The translations under genes and the position numbers were made by a program. The notes beneath the pieces are model-generated. The model saw only the letters and a program-made list of their open reading frames with translations. It had not been told where the DNA came from and ran no database searches. Shown here one piece after another: positions 1-7,568 of a DNA stretch of 15,447 bases; the first letter of the stretch is position 1; each line of letters begins with the position of its first letter. Source of the stretch: DASUBN01 sp035691665 (lineage in GTDB: Bacteria; Pseudomonadota; Gammaproteobacteria; Natronospirales; REEB76); the NCBI GenBank assembly GCA_035691665.1, contig DASSIS010000061.1, positions 1-15,447 on the forward strand, given 5' to 3'.

Positions 1-545
1 TGCAGGATGAGCCAATGGTGGGCGTCCTGCTTGAACTCGTCCGGCGTGAACTTGACGAGCCCATCCTCCACCTCGCGCACGTCCTTGCCGGGCGCGAGGC
101 AGGTGCGGTTCGCCACCCGGAAGATGTGGGTGTCCACCGCGATGGTGGGTTCGCCGAAGGCGGTGTTGAGCACCACGTTGGCGGTCTTGCGGCCGACGCC
201 GGGCAGGGCTTCCAGCGCCTCCCGATCCTTGGGCACTTCACCGCCGTGGGATTCCAGGAGCATCTTGGCCGCGGCGATGACGTTCTTGGCCTTGGTGTTG
301 TAGAGGCCGATGGTCTTGATGTATTCCTTCAGGCCCGCCTCACCCAGGGCGAGCATGGCCGCCGGGGTGTTGGCCGCGGGGAAGAGCCTGGCCGTGGCCA
401 GGTTCACGCTCTTGTCCGTGGCCTGGGCCGAGAGGCTCACGGCCACCAGCAGTTCATAAGGGCTGCGGTAGTTGAGCTCGGTGGTGGGCTTGGGCGTGGC
501 GGCCTTGAGCCGCCGGTAGATCTCGGCGCGTTTCGCGGGGTTCAT
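1..545 (-). CDS. nth: Endonuclease III, DNA glycosylase/AP lyase (C-terminus beyond the window)
   Basis: Base-excision repair enzyme that removes oxidised pyrimidines and cleaves the abasic site by beta-elimination. The visible 181 residues start at ATG 545 and run off the left edge. The helix-hairpin-helix LPGVGRKTANVV is at residues 114-125. The catalytic lysine is K120 and the catalytic aspartate D138 (VDTHIFRV), the same numbers as in E. coli Nth, so there are no indels up to that point. The reading stops at HHWLIL, just before where the family's C-terminal 4Fe-4S cysteine motif should begin, so that cluster cannot be checked here. The start overlaps the stop of the upstream rnfB-like gene (ATGA, 545-542), implying translational coupling. 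Identification is secure. Confidence 0.96.
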   Translation of the reverse strand, partial: MNPAKRAEIYRRLKAATPKPTTELNYRSPYELLVAVSLSAQATDKSVNLATARLFPAANTPAAMLALGEAGLKEYIKTIGLYNTKAKNVIAAAKMLLESHGGEVPKDREALEALPGVGRKTANVVLNTAFGEPTIAVDTHIFRVANRTCLAPGKDVREVEDGLVKFTPDEFKQDAHHWLIL

Positions 546-1180
546 CGCGGAGTCTCCCCGCGCTTCGCACGCACCCGCGCCAGGGCGGCGGCGATCTCCG
601 CCTGGCGCTGTGCCTTGAGGTCACCGGCGCGCGCGTCGCGGGCATCCAGACGTGTGCGTTTCTCCTGCCGTGTCTTCCGGTCGCGAACCTGGTGACGGCC
701 ATAGCGTTCCCGCAACTTCTCGGCGCGTTCACCGCCCCCTTTAGGGAACTGCCAGCCCTCATAGCCTTCGGTCACGCCTTGTGCGGGGCCGAGCCGGATG
801 CAATCCACGGGGCAGGGGGGCAGGCAGAGCTCGCAGCCGGTGCACAGGGCTTCGATCACGGTGTGCATCAGTTTGGGACCGCCGACGATGGCGTCCACCG
901 GGCAGGCGCCGATGCACTTGGTGCAGCCGATGCACAAGGCTTCGTCGATGCAGGCCACGGTATCCGGGGTGAAGGTCCCGACGGCGGGGTCGAGCCCGGT
1001 GACGGGCCGCGAGAGCAGCTGCGACAGGGCTTGGAGCGTCTCGTCGCCGCCGGGTGGGCAGCGATCTATAGCGACCTCGTCCCGGGCGATGGCTTCTGCG
1101 TAGGTATGGCAGTCCGGGAAACCGCAGCGGGTGCACTGGGTCTGGGGCAGCAGAGCGTCGATTTGCGCGACCGTGGCCAC
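542..1180 (-). CDS. rsxB: RnfB/RsxB-like ferredoxin, soluble orphan form
   Basis: A 212-residue iron-sulfur protein of the RnfB/RsxB family. An N-terminal 4Fe-4S domain carries C16, C19, C24 and C41 (CTRCGFPDC...CPPGG). Two bacterial ferredoxin motifs follow: C83/C86/C89/C93 (CIGCTKCIGACPVDA) and C113/C116/C119/C123 (CTGCELCLPPCPVDC). From about residue 140 there is a long Arg/Lys/Glu-rich, probably helical tail. Unlike E. coli RsxB, there is no N-terminal membrane helix: the protein begins directly with the Fe-S domain (AQIDALLPQTQC). No rsxA, C, D, G or E gene is adjacent; nth follows by an ATGA overlap and metG precedes by 12 bases. The start is GTG 1180, the first usable start after the metG stop, with no clear ribosome-binding site. 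The cofactor role is clear; the redox partner is unknown. The symbol is by family similarity. Confidence 0.88.
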   Translation of the reverse strand: MATVAQIDALLPQTQCTRCGFPDCHTYAEAIARDEVAIDRCPPGGDETLQALSQLLSRPVTGLDPAVGTFTPDTVACIDEALCIGCTKCIGACPVDAIVGGPKLMHTVIEALCTGCELCLPPCPVDCIRLGPAQGVTEGYEGWQFPKGGGERAEKLRERYGRHQVRDRKTRQEKRTRLDARDARAGDLKAQRQAEIAAALARVRAKRGETPR

Positions 1181-1192
1181 GGCGGCTGCGGG

Positions 1193-3223
1193 TTATTTCA
1201 CCCGCATGCCGGGCTGGGCGCCCTGGTGGGGTTCGAGGATCCACAGGTCCTTGCCCCCCGGGCCCGCCGCCAGCACCATGCCCTCGGACATGCCGAACTT
1301 CATCTTGCGCGGCGCGAGGTTCGCCACCATCACCGTGAGCTTGCCTTCGAGCTCTTCCGGCTTGTAGGCGCTCTTGATGCCGGCGAACACGTTGCGGGTG
1401 CCGTCGCCGATGTCCAGGGTGAGGCGCAGCAGCTTGTCCGCGCCCTCCACGTGTTCCGCCTTGACGATGCGGGCGATGCGCAGGTCGATCTTGGCGAAGT
1501 CGTCGTAGCTGATCTCGGCGGCGATGGGGTCCATGTTCGATGCCTTCTGTGCGGTCTTCGCCAGGTCTTCCTTGGAGGATTCGACCATGGCTTCGATCTT
1601 GGCCTTGTCCACCCGGCCCATCATGGGCGTGAACGGGTTGATCTTGTGGCCGAGGAGGGGTTTGGCGGCGTCGGCCCAGGCTAAGGGCGCCACGCCCAGG
1701 AACGCCTCGCTCTTGCGTGCCAGCTCCGGTAGCACAGGCTTGAGGTAGATCATCAGCACCCGGAAGAGGTTCAGGCCGATGGTGCAGGTGAGCTGCACTT
1801 CCGCCGGCACAGGCTTCTGCTTGGCCTGGGCCCAGGGTTTGCGCTCGTCGATGAACACGTTGGCCTTGTCGGCGAGTTCCATGATCTCGCGCACGGCGCG
1901 GCCGAACTCCCGGTCTTCATAGGCCTTGGCGATGTCGCCGGCGCGTGACGCCGCTTCCTGGTAGAGCGCGTCGTCGCCGAGGCTGTCGGCGAGCCTGCCC
2001 TGGAAGTGGGTCTCGATGAAGCCCGCGCAGCGGCTCGCGATGTTCACGAGCTTGCCCACGAGGTCCGAGTTCACCCGCTGCAGGAAGTCATCCAGGTTGA
2101 GGTCGATGTCGTCGATGCCGGGGCCGAACTTGGCGGCGAAGTAGTAGCGCAGGTATTCCGGGTCCAGGCCCGCGTCCAGGTAGGTGCGCGCCTTGATGAA
2201 GGTGCCGCGGGACTTGGACATCTTTTGGCCGTTCACGGTGAGGAAACCGTGGGCGTACACCGCGGTGGGCGTGCGGAAGCCGGCGCCTTCCAGCATCGCG
2301 GGCCAGAACAGCGAGTGGAAGTAGATGATGTCCTTGCCGATGAAATGGTAGACCTCGGCTTGGCTCCCCTTCTTCCAGTAGGCGTCGAAGTCGAGGTCTT
2401 TGCGTCTGGCACACAGGTTCTTGAAGCTCGCCATGTAGCCGATGGGGGCGTCGAGCCACACGTAGAAGTACTTGCCGGGCGCGTCCGGGATCTCGAAACC
2501 GAAGTAGGGTGCGTCGCGGGAGATGTCCCAGTCCTGCAGGCCGGCCTCGAACCACTCGTCCAGCTTGCGGGTCACGGCCTCGTGCAGGTGCCCGGCCCGG
2601 GTCCACTCGTGGAGCATCTTGTCGAAGTCGCCGAGCTTGAAGAAGTAGTGCTCGGACTCGCGCTCCACCGGGCGCGTGCCCGAGATCACCGACACTGGGT
2701 TCTTGAGGTCCGCCGGGGTGTAGGTGGCGCCACAGTTCTCGCAGGAGTCGCCGTACTGGTCCGGGGTGCCGCAGCGTGGGCAGGTGCCCTTGATGAAGCG
2801 GTCCGGCAGGAACATCTTGGCCTGTTCGTCGTAGAACTGACGTATGCTGCGCTTGGCGATGTGGCTGGGCTTCGCGTCCCGCAGGTTCCTATATATAAGC
2901 GTCGCCAGCTCCCGGTTCTCGGGGCTGTGGGTGCTGTGGTAGTTGTCGAAGGTGACCAGGAAGTCCTTGAAGTCCCGCTCGTGCTCCACCTTCACACCGG
3001 CGATGAGTACCTCGGGGGTGATGCCGAGCTCCCGGGCCTTGAGCATGATGGGCGTGCCATGTGCGTCGTCGGCGCAGACGTAGATGCAGTTGCTGCCGGC
3101 CATCTTCTGGTAGCGCACCCAGATGTCCGTGGAGATGTAGCCCACCAGGTGGCCCAGGTGGATGGAGCCGTTGGCGTAGGGCAGGGCATAGGTGACGAGT
3201 ACGTCGCGATTGGGCTGGGACAT
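1193..3223 (-). CDS. metG: Methionyl-tRNA synthetase
   Basis: Class I aminoacyl-tRNA synthetase charging tRNA-Met for initiation and elongation. It has 676 residues, against 677 as I recall for E. coli MetG. Class I signature HLGH is at residues 22-25 and KMSKS at 334-338. A zinc knuckle is formed by C148, C151, C161 and C164 (CPRC...CENC). The KYFYVWLDAPIGYMASF segment lies near 251-267. From about residue 570 the C-terminal EMAP-like/Trbp111-type tRNA-binding and dimerisation domain is present (DFAKIDLRIARIVKAEHV), so this is the long dimeric form. The start ATG 3223 fits the family N-terminus. The gene diverges from mrp, an arrangement familiar in gammaproteobacteria. A run of rare codons (CTT ATA TAT AGG) encodes residues 109-112. 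Confidence 0.98.
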   Translation of the reverse strand: MSQPNRDVLVTYALPYANGSIHLGHLVGYISTDIWVRYQKMAGSNCIYVCADDAHGTPIMLKARELGITPEVLIAGVKVEHERDFKDFLVTFDNYHSTHSPENRELATLIYRNLRDAKPSHIAKRSIRQFYDEQAKMFLPDRFIKGTCPRCGTPDQYGDSCENCGATYTPADLKNPVSVISGTRPVERESEHYFFKLGDFDKMLHEWTRAGHLHEAVTRKLDEWFEAGLQDWDISRDAPYFGFEIPDAPGKYFYVWLDAPIGYMASFKNLCARRKDLDFDAYWKKGSQAEVYHFIGKDIIYFHSLFWPAMLEGAGFRTPTAVYAHGFLTVNGQKMSKSRGTFIKARTYLDAGLDPEYLRYYFAAKFGPGIDDIDLNLDDFLQRVNSDLVGKLVNIASRCAGFIETHFQGRLADSLGDDALYQEAASRAGDIAKAYEDREFGRAVREIMELADKANVFIDERKPWAQAKQKPVPAEVQLTCTIGLNLFRVLMIYLKPVLPELARKSEAFLGVAPLAWADAAKPLLGHKINPFTPMMGRVDKAKIEAMVESSKEDLAKTAQKASNMDPIAAEISYDDFAKIDLRIARIVKAEHVEGADKLLRLTLDIGDGTRNVFAGIKSAYKPEELEGKLTVMVANLAPRKMKFGMSEGMVLAAGPGGKDLWILEPHQGAQPGMRVK

Positions 3224-3270
3224 GGGCGGCCGGTCTGCGCTTTGTTATTCGGTGTCGGGGTGGGCGTGGG

Positions 3271-3279
3271 ATTATGCCA
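3271..3279 (-). promoter_or_regulatory. Candidate extended -10 promoter of metG
   Basis: On the minus strand, TGG-CATAAT reads from 3279 to 3271: five of six bases match TATAAT, with an upstream TG as in extended -10 promoters. It lies about 48 bases before the metG start, in the 125-base gap shared with mrp. No convincing -35 hexamer is visible, as is usual for extended -10 promoters. Sequence resemblance only. Confidence 0.45.
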
Positions 3280-3306
3280 TAGCCGCCGGGGCCGCCCGGG
3301 CCGGGA

Positions 3307-3315
3307 TGCTAGAAT
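3307..3315 (+). promoter_or_regulatory. Candidate extended -10 promoter of mrp-dcd
   Basis: TGC-TAGAAT at 3307-3315 resembles an extended -10 element (TGn plus five of six matches to TATAAT) and lies 33 bases before the mrp start. No good -35 is seen upstream, where the sequence is almost all G and C. Together with the metG candidate it gives back-to-back promoters about 30 bases apart. Sequence resemblance only. Confidence 0.45.
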
Positions 3316-3348
3316 GCGCGCCCATCCTCCCGACCCGCGACCACCCGC

Positions 3349-4437
3349 ATGAGCGCCGTGTCCCGGGACCGCGTCGAAGCGGCCCTCAAAGCCTGGACCG
3401 AACCCCACTTGGGTGTGGACCTCGTCACCGCCCAGGCGGTGCGCGACATCGGCATCGAGGGGGATATGCTCCGATTGCATGTAGACCTGGGGTTCCCGCT
3501 GGGCGCCTACCGCGAGACCCTGACGGCGGAGCTCGGCAGCCTGCTGCAGCACATCCCCGGAGTCGGTCGTGCCCAGGTGCAGGTGACGAGCACCATCCTC
3601 TCCCATGCGGTGCAGCGCAACCTCACGCCACTGCCGGGCATCAAGAACGTGATCGCCGTGGCTTCCGGCAAGGGCGGCGTGGGCAAGTCCACCGTGGCGG
3701 TGAACCTGGCCCTGGCGCTCGCCGCCGATGGCGCCGCCGTGGCCATGCTGGACTCGGACATCTACGGTCCCAGCCAGCCGCGCATGTTGGGGCTCTCGGG
3801 TCGGCCTTCGAGCAAGGACGGCAAACATATCGAACCGCTCGTCGCCTACGGCGTGAAGTGCATGTCCATCGGCTTCCTGATCGATGCCGAGCAGCCCATG
3901 GTCTGGCGCGGGCCGATGGTGACCCAGGCCCTGGTACAGCTCATCCGCGACACCCTCTGGGGTGAGCTCGACTACCTCATCGTGGACATGCCGCCGGGCA
4001 CCGGCGACGTGCAGCTGACGCTGTCCCAGCAGGTGCCGGTCTCCGGCGCCGTGATCGTCACCACACCCCAGGAGATCGCCTTGCTGGACGCCCGCAAGGG
4101 CCTCAAGATGTTCCAGAAGGTGGAGGTGAACGTGCTCGGGGTGGTGGAGAACATGAGCACCCACGTGTGCACGAACTGCGGGCACGAGGAGCATATCTTC
4201 GGCAGCGGCGGCGGCGAGAGTCTGGCGGCGCAATACGGCGCGCCTTTCTTAGGCAGCCTGCCCCTGGAGACGAGCATCCGCGAACAGACCGATTCCGGCC
4301 GTCCCACCGTGGTGGCGGAGCCGGAGGGCGTCACGGCGGGCCGCTACCGGGAGATCGCCCGGCGCGCCGCGGCGCGTCTCGCGCTCGCGGGCAAGGATTA
4401 CGCGGGGGCCTTCCCCAGGATCGTCATAGAAGATTAA
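3349..4437 (+). CDS. apbC: Mrp/ApbC iron-sulfur cluster carrier ATPase
   Basis: Cytosolic P-loop ATPase of the Mrp/NBP35 family, which binds and passes 4Fe-4S clusters to target proteins. It has 362 residues. Residues 1-90 form the MIP18/DUF59-type N-terminal domain (EPHLGVDLV at 18-26). The deviant Walker A SGKGGVGKST is at 106-115, the switch I aspartate region DSDIYGPSQPRMLG at 135-148, and VDMPPGTGD at 212-220. The CxxC that holds the bridging cluster between two monomers is C274/C277 (VCTNCGHEEHIF). These features separate it from MinD and ParA relatives. It diverges from metG and is followed 19 bases later by dcd, probably in one transcript. No clear Shine-Dalgarno precedes the ATG; the candidate -10 is 33 bases upstream. 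Confidence 0.96.
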   Translation: MSAVSRDRVEAALKAWTEPHLGVDLVTAQAVRDIGIEGDMLRLHVDLGFPLGAYRETLTAELGSLLQHIPGVGRAQVQVTSTILSHAVQRNLTPLPGIKNVIAVASGKGGVGKSTVAVNLALALAADGAAVAMLDSDIYGPSQPRMLGLSGRPSSKDGKHIEPLVAYGVKCMSIGFLIDAEQPMVWRGPMVTQALVQLIRDTLWGELDYLIVDMPPGTGDVQLTLSQQVPVSGAVIVTTPQEIALLDARKGLKMFQKVEVNVLGVVENMSTHVCTNCGHEEHIFGSGGGESLAAQYGAPFLGSLPLETSIREQTDSGRPTVVAEPEGVTAGRYREIARRAAARLALAGKDYAGAFPRIVIED

Positions 4438-4456
4438 CGAGCGGGAGCATCAGTCC

Positions 4457-5020
4457 ATGAGCATCAAGGCAGATAAGTGGATCCGGCGCATGGCGGACAA
4501 GGGCATGATCGAGCCCTTCGAGCCCGGTCAGGTGCGCCAGAACAAGGGCGGCAAGATCGTCTCCTACGGCACTTCCAGCTACGGCTACGACGTGCGCTGC
4601 GCCGATGAGTTCAAGATCTTCACCAACATCAACAGCACCATCGTCGACCCCAAGAACTTCGACTCCGGGAGCTTTGTGGATTTCAAGGGCGAGTGCTGCG
4701 TGATCCCGCCCAACTCCTTCGCGCTGGCACGCACCGTGGAGTTCTTCCGCATCCCGCGCAGCGTGCTCACGGTGTGCCTGGGCAAGTCCACCTATGCCCG
4801 CTGCGGCATCATCGTGAACGTGACGCCGCTGGAGCCCGAGTGGGAGGGGCACGTGACGCTGGAGTTCTCCAACACCACGCCGCTGCCCGCCAAGATCTAC
4901 GCCAACGAGGGCGTGGCCCAGATGCTGTTCTTCGAATCCGACGAGATCTGCGACACGTCCTACAAGGACCGGGGCGGGAAGTACCAGGGACAGAAGGGCG
5001 TCACCCTGCCGAAGACATGA
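4457..5020 (+). CDS. dcd: dCTP deaminase
   Basis: Converts dCTP to dUTP and ammonia, feeding dUMP and dTMP synthesis. The 187-residue protein is close to the usual proteobacterial length of about 188-193. The GKSTYARCGI block at 109-118 corresponds to the active-site Ser/Arg segment of E. coli Dcd, and HVTLEF at 132-137 contains the expected catalytic glutamate E136. The C-terminal GGKYQGQKGVTLPK is the typical tail that closes over the nucleotide. GGGAG lies 9 bases before the ATG and fits a ribosome-binding site. It probably shares a transcript with mrp. Its stop is only 4 bases from the stop of the converging DUF3108 gene, leaving no room for a terminator. Confidence 0.97.
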   Translation: MSIKADKWIRRMADKGMIEPFEPGQVRQNKGGKIVSYGTSSYGYDVRCADEFKIFTNINSTIVDPKNFDSGSFVDFKGECCVIPPNSFALARTVEFFRIPRSVLTVCLGKSTYARCGIIVNVTPLEPEWEGHVTLEFSNTTPLPAKIYANEGVAQMLFFESDEICDTSYKDRGGKYQGQKGVTLPKT

Positions 5021-5024
5021 GGGA

Positions 5025-5777
5025 TCAGTGTTTGCTGGCGGCGGCCGGCGCCGCCGCATCGAAACTGATGTCGTCCATGGAGAGGGTGAAAGTGGCCTTG
5101 CCGGGCTCGCTCTGCTGGATCTGCACCGGCAGGTAACGCAGGCCGGGGGCGAGCCACAGGCTGATGGCGCGTCCTTTCTTGGGGTCCTTTAGCTCCAGCA
5201 CCGTCGTATCCACCACCTTGGCGCCCACCTTCATTTTCTGGTCATCCAGCCTGCGCGGTTCATAGGCGGTGGTCTCGCCGTGGTTGAGCAGCACGTATTG
5301 CTTCGCCAACCGCCCCTGGGACACATCCACCGCCAGCACCAACTGGATCAAGAACACGTCGCTGACGCCGGCCTTCAGGGCGCTGTCGCGGTTGTGATCG
5401 TCCCAGTCGCTGTGGGCCAGCATCTTGCTCCAATCGAACCGGGTCTCCTCGGACTGCTCGTGCTTGCCGCCTGCCTGGGTGTAGCTGTAGCTCAGCGGCC
5501 GCGGCTGCCCATCCACGAGTTCGAAACGGCTTTTCTGGGTGATCACGTCGCCCGCGAACAGCGCGGCGAGCCCGGTGGCGTGGGACACCGATTTGTAGAG
5601 ATAGCTGCCGGCAGCGTCAGGTTCGAGACTGAAACGGGCAGTACCGAGAGTCAGGCTATTGCGCGCCAGGGAGTAATCCGCGTGATAGGGTGCAAGTGCT
5701 CCGTCATCGCAGCGTGCGCCGGTGACGGGCAGCAGAGCCAGAAATGCCATGATCATCCCTGCGGTGCGGAGCGCCAT
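5025..5777 (-). CDS. DUF3108 family exported protein
   Basis: A 250-residue protein of unknown function, recognised as DUF3108 by its beta-rich body (APYHADYSLARNSLTLGTAR near residues 29-48, then SYLYKSVSHATGL) and its place after purN. Residues 1-22 look like a signal peptide (MALRTAGMIMAFLALLPVTGAR), so it should be periplasmic or envelope-associated. A cysteine follows at 23, but ARC is not an acceptable lipobox, so lipidation is unlikely. The start ATG 5777 is preceded by AAGGAA at suitable spacing, and that site overlaps the purN stop region, so it is probably the third gene of a purM-purN operon. The family lacks an assigned role that I know of; its link to purine genes may be only shared transcription. 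Confidence 0.83.
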   Translation of the reverse strand: MALRTAGMIMAFLALLPVTGARCDDGALAPYHADYSLARNSLTLGTARFSLEPDAAGSYLYKSVSHATGLAALFAGDVITQKSRFELVDGQPRPLSYSYTQAGGKHEQSEETRFDWSKMLAHSDWDDHNRDSALKAGVSDVFLIQLVLAVDVSQGRLAKQYVLLNHGETTAYEPRRLDDQKMKVGAKVVDTTVLELKDPKKGRAISLWLAPGLRYLPVQIQQSEPGKATFTLSMDDISFDAAAPAAASKH

Positions 5778-5787
5778 CTGGGTTCCT

Positions 5788-6438
5788 TCAATCTGTCCAG
5801 GTGAAGACTTTAGGCCCTTTCAGGGGAACGCCGTCCAGGACGGCGCGTTGACCTTCGAGTCTTAGGCGACCAGCGGCATACCAGCCGATCACCTCGGGAT
5901 AGAGGCGGTGTTCCTGCTGCTGTACCCGGGCGCGCAAGCTCGCTTCGTCGTCGTCGGGCAGCACCGGTACCTCGGCCTGGGCCACCACTGCGCCACCGTC
6001 CAGTTCCTCGCTCACGAAATGCACGCTGCAGCCGTGCACCCTGTCCCCTGACTCCAGCGCCCGCCGGTGGGTGTGCAGGCCGCGGTATTTCGGCAACAGG
6101 GAAGGGTGTACGTTGAGCGTGCGGCCCTCGTAGCGGCGTACGAAGGCCGGGGTGAGGATGCGCATGAAACCGGCGAGCGCCAGGAGTCCGGGCGCGTGGC
6201 GATCCACGGCGGCCATCAGCGCAGCATCGTAATCCTGCCGGTCCGGATGCGCCGTCGCGGTTACGGTCTCCACGGTGATGCCGGCGGCGCGGGCGCGCTT
6301 CAGGGCTTCTGCCTCCGGCCGGTCGCTCACCACGGCGTGTACCGCGACGGGGATCGCGCCGGTCGCGGCGCTATCGAGGATGGCCTGGAGGTTGCTGCCG
6401 TAGCCCGAGACCAGCACCACCACCGAGGCCCGCGCCAT
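5788..6438 (-). CDS. purN: Phosphoribosylglycinamide formyltransferase (GAR transformylase)
   Basis: Third step of purine synthesis: transfers formyl from 10-formyltetrahydrofolate to GAR. It has 216 residues (E. coli PurN is about 212). The N-terminal SGYGSNLQAI at 11-20 is the phosphate-binding loop. AGFMRILTPAFV is at 89-100. Catalytic residues in order are N109 and H111 (NVHPSLLPKY) and D147 (EELDGGAVVAQ), matching Asn106, His108 and Asp144 of E. coli. GLHTHRRALE at 120-129 is the family signature. The start ATG 6438 overlaps the purM stop (TGATG), showing tight coupling. The frame stays open upstream through purM, but that extension has no family similarity and is not part of the gene. 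Confidence 0.97.
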   Translation of the reverse strand: MARASVVVLVSGYGSNLQAILDSAATGAIPVAVHAVVSDRPEAEALKRARAAGITVETVTATAHPDRQDYDAALMAAVDRHAPGLLALAGFMRILTPAFVRRYEGRTLNVHPSLLPKYRGLHTHRRALESGDRVHGCSVHFVSEELDGGAVVAQAEVPVLPDDDEASLRARVQQQEHRLYPEVIGWYAAGRLRLEGQRAVLDGVPLKGPKVFTWTD

Positions 6439-7466
6439 CAGCGGATGACGACGCCGTCGCTGCCGGCCTCGACCCGGCCTACGCACCAGGCTTGCTCGCC
6501 GGCGGCGGCCAGGATCTCGAGGCTGCGGGCCGCGTCCGCTTCCGCCACGCAGGCCACCATGCCGAGCCCCATGTTGAAGGTACGGTACATCTCGGGGAGC
6601 GGCACGTTGCCTTCCTGCATGAGCCACTCGAACACCGCCGGACGCGGCCAGGATTTTGAATCGAGCACCACGCCGTGGCCTTCCGGCAGCACCCGCGGGA
6701 TGTTTTCGGTCAGCCCGCCGCCCGTGATGTGGGCGAAGGCATGCACCGGCACCTGCTCCAGCAGCTTGAGCAGGGACTTCACGTAGATGCGCGTGGGCTC
6801 CATGAGCACTTCGATCAAGGCGCGGCCTTCGAGGCGCTGCTCGAACTGGGCGCCGGACACGGCCAGCACCTTGCGGATCAGGGAGTAGCCGTTGGAATGG
6901 GGGCCGGAGGAGGCGAGACCGATGATCGCGTCGCCGGCTTTCACCTTGCTCCCGTCGATGATCTTCTCTTTCTCCACCACGCCCACGGCGAAGCCGGCGA
7001 GGTCGTAGTCCTGACCCTGGTACATGCCGGGCAGTTCCGCGGTCTCCCCGCCCACCAGCGCGCAGCCGGCGAGCTCGCAGCCCTTGGCGATGCCGGTGAT
7101 CACTTCCGCGGCCATGTCCACGTCGAGGCGGCCGGTGGCGTAGTAATCGAGGAAGAAGAGGGGTTCGGCGCCCTGCACCACTACGTCGTTGACGCACATG
7201 GCCACGAGGTCGGTGCCGATGCCGCCGTGGCGGCCGCTGTCGATGGCGAGCTTGAGCTTGGTGCCGACGCCGTCGGTGCCGGAGACCAGCACCGGATGGC
7301 GGTAGCGCGTGGGGAGTTCCACCAGCGCGCCGAAGCCGCCGAGGCCGCCCAGCACCTCCGGGCGCAGGGTGCGTTTCGCGGCGGGCTTGATGCGCTCCAC
7401 GAGCTCGTCGCCCGCGTCGATGTCCACGCCGGCATCGCGGTAAGTGAGGGTCTTTTTCGCGGTCAT
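6438..7466 (-). CDS. purM: Phosphoribosylformylglycinamidine cyclo-ligase (AIR synthetase)
   Basis: Fifth step of purine synthesis: ATP-dependent closure of FGAM to AIR. It has 342 residues, close to E. coli's 345. Typical blocks are YRDAGVDIDAGDELV at 9-23, LVSGTDGVGTKLKLA at 60-74, GIGTDLVAMCVNDVVVQGA at 82-100, FFLDYYATGRLD at 104-115, VGGETAELPGMY at 138-149 and, in the C-terminal half, HITGGGLTENIPRVLP. The first enzyme of the purM-purN-DUF3108 operon, it diverges from the DUF2066 gene across about 100 bases. CTGGAA about 8 bases before the ATG is a modest ribosome-binding site. I see no recognisable purine operator. Confidence 0.98.
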   Translation of the reverse strand: MTAKKTLTYRDAGVDIDAGDELVERIKPAAKRTLRPEVLGGLGGFGALVELPTRYRHPVLVSGTDGVGTKLKLAIDSGRHGGIGTDLVAMCVNDVVVQGAEPLFFLDYYATGRLDVDMAAEVITGIAKGCELAGCALVGGETAELPGMYQGQDYDLAGFAVGVVEKEKIIDGSKVKAGDAIIGLASSGPHSNGYSLIRKVLAVSGAQFEQRLEGRALIEVLMEPTRIYVKSLLKLLEQVPVHAFAHITGGGLTENIPRVLPEGHGVVLDSKSWPRPAVFEWLMQEGNVPLPEMYRTFNMGLGMVACVAEADAARSLEILAAAGEQAWCVGRVEAGSDGVVIR

Positions 7467-7568
7467 GGGGGCGTTTCCAGGTCAGGCTTTGAAACCGCTC
7501 GCCGGGCGGCATCTTGAGACGGTATATTCTACACGACGCCTGATTTCAGCCGTGGGATGCGGGAGAAT

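Noticed and set aside
692..1684. Open frame of 330 residues on the plus strand opposite the rnfB-like gene and the 3' part of metG.
   Set aside because: Antisense shadow crossing two confident genes, with no recognisable domain or start signals.
2006..3352. Open frame of 448 residues on the plus strand opposite metG.
   Set aside because: It is the antisense of a GC-rich coding region, dominated by Val, Gly, Ala and Leu with no motifs, and metG on the other strand is unambiguous.
2992..4233. Open frame of 413 residues on the minus strand covering mrp and the 5' end of metG.
   Set aside because: It crosses the divergent promoter region and reads the wrong strand of mrp; its composition (His, Gly, Arg) is typical of a shadow frame.
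6388..6408. SGYGSN instead of the E. coli SGNGSN in PurN.
   Set aside because: The changed residue is the variable middle position of the phosphate loop. The conserved Gly-Ser-Asn and the catalytic Asn, His and Asp are intact.
6439..7512. Upstream in-frame extension of purN giving a protein of 574 residues on the minus strand.
   Set aside because: The extension is the out-of-frame shadow of purM: Arg/Gly/Pro-rich, with no domain. PurN similarity begins exactly at ATG 6438, which overlaps the purM stop.
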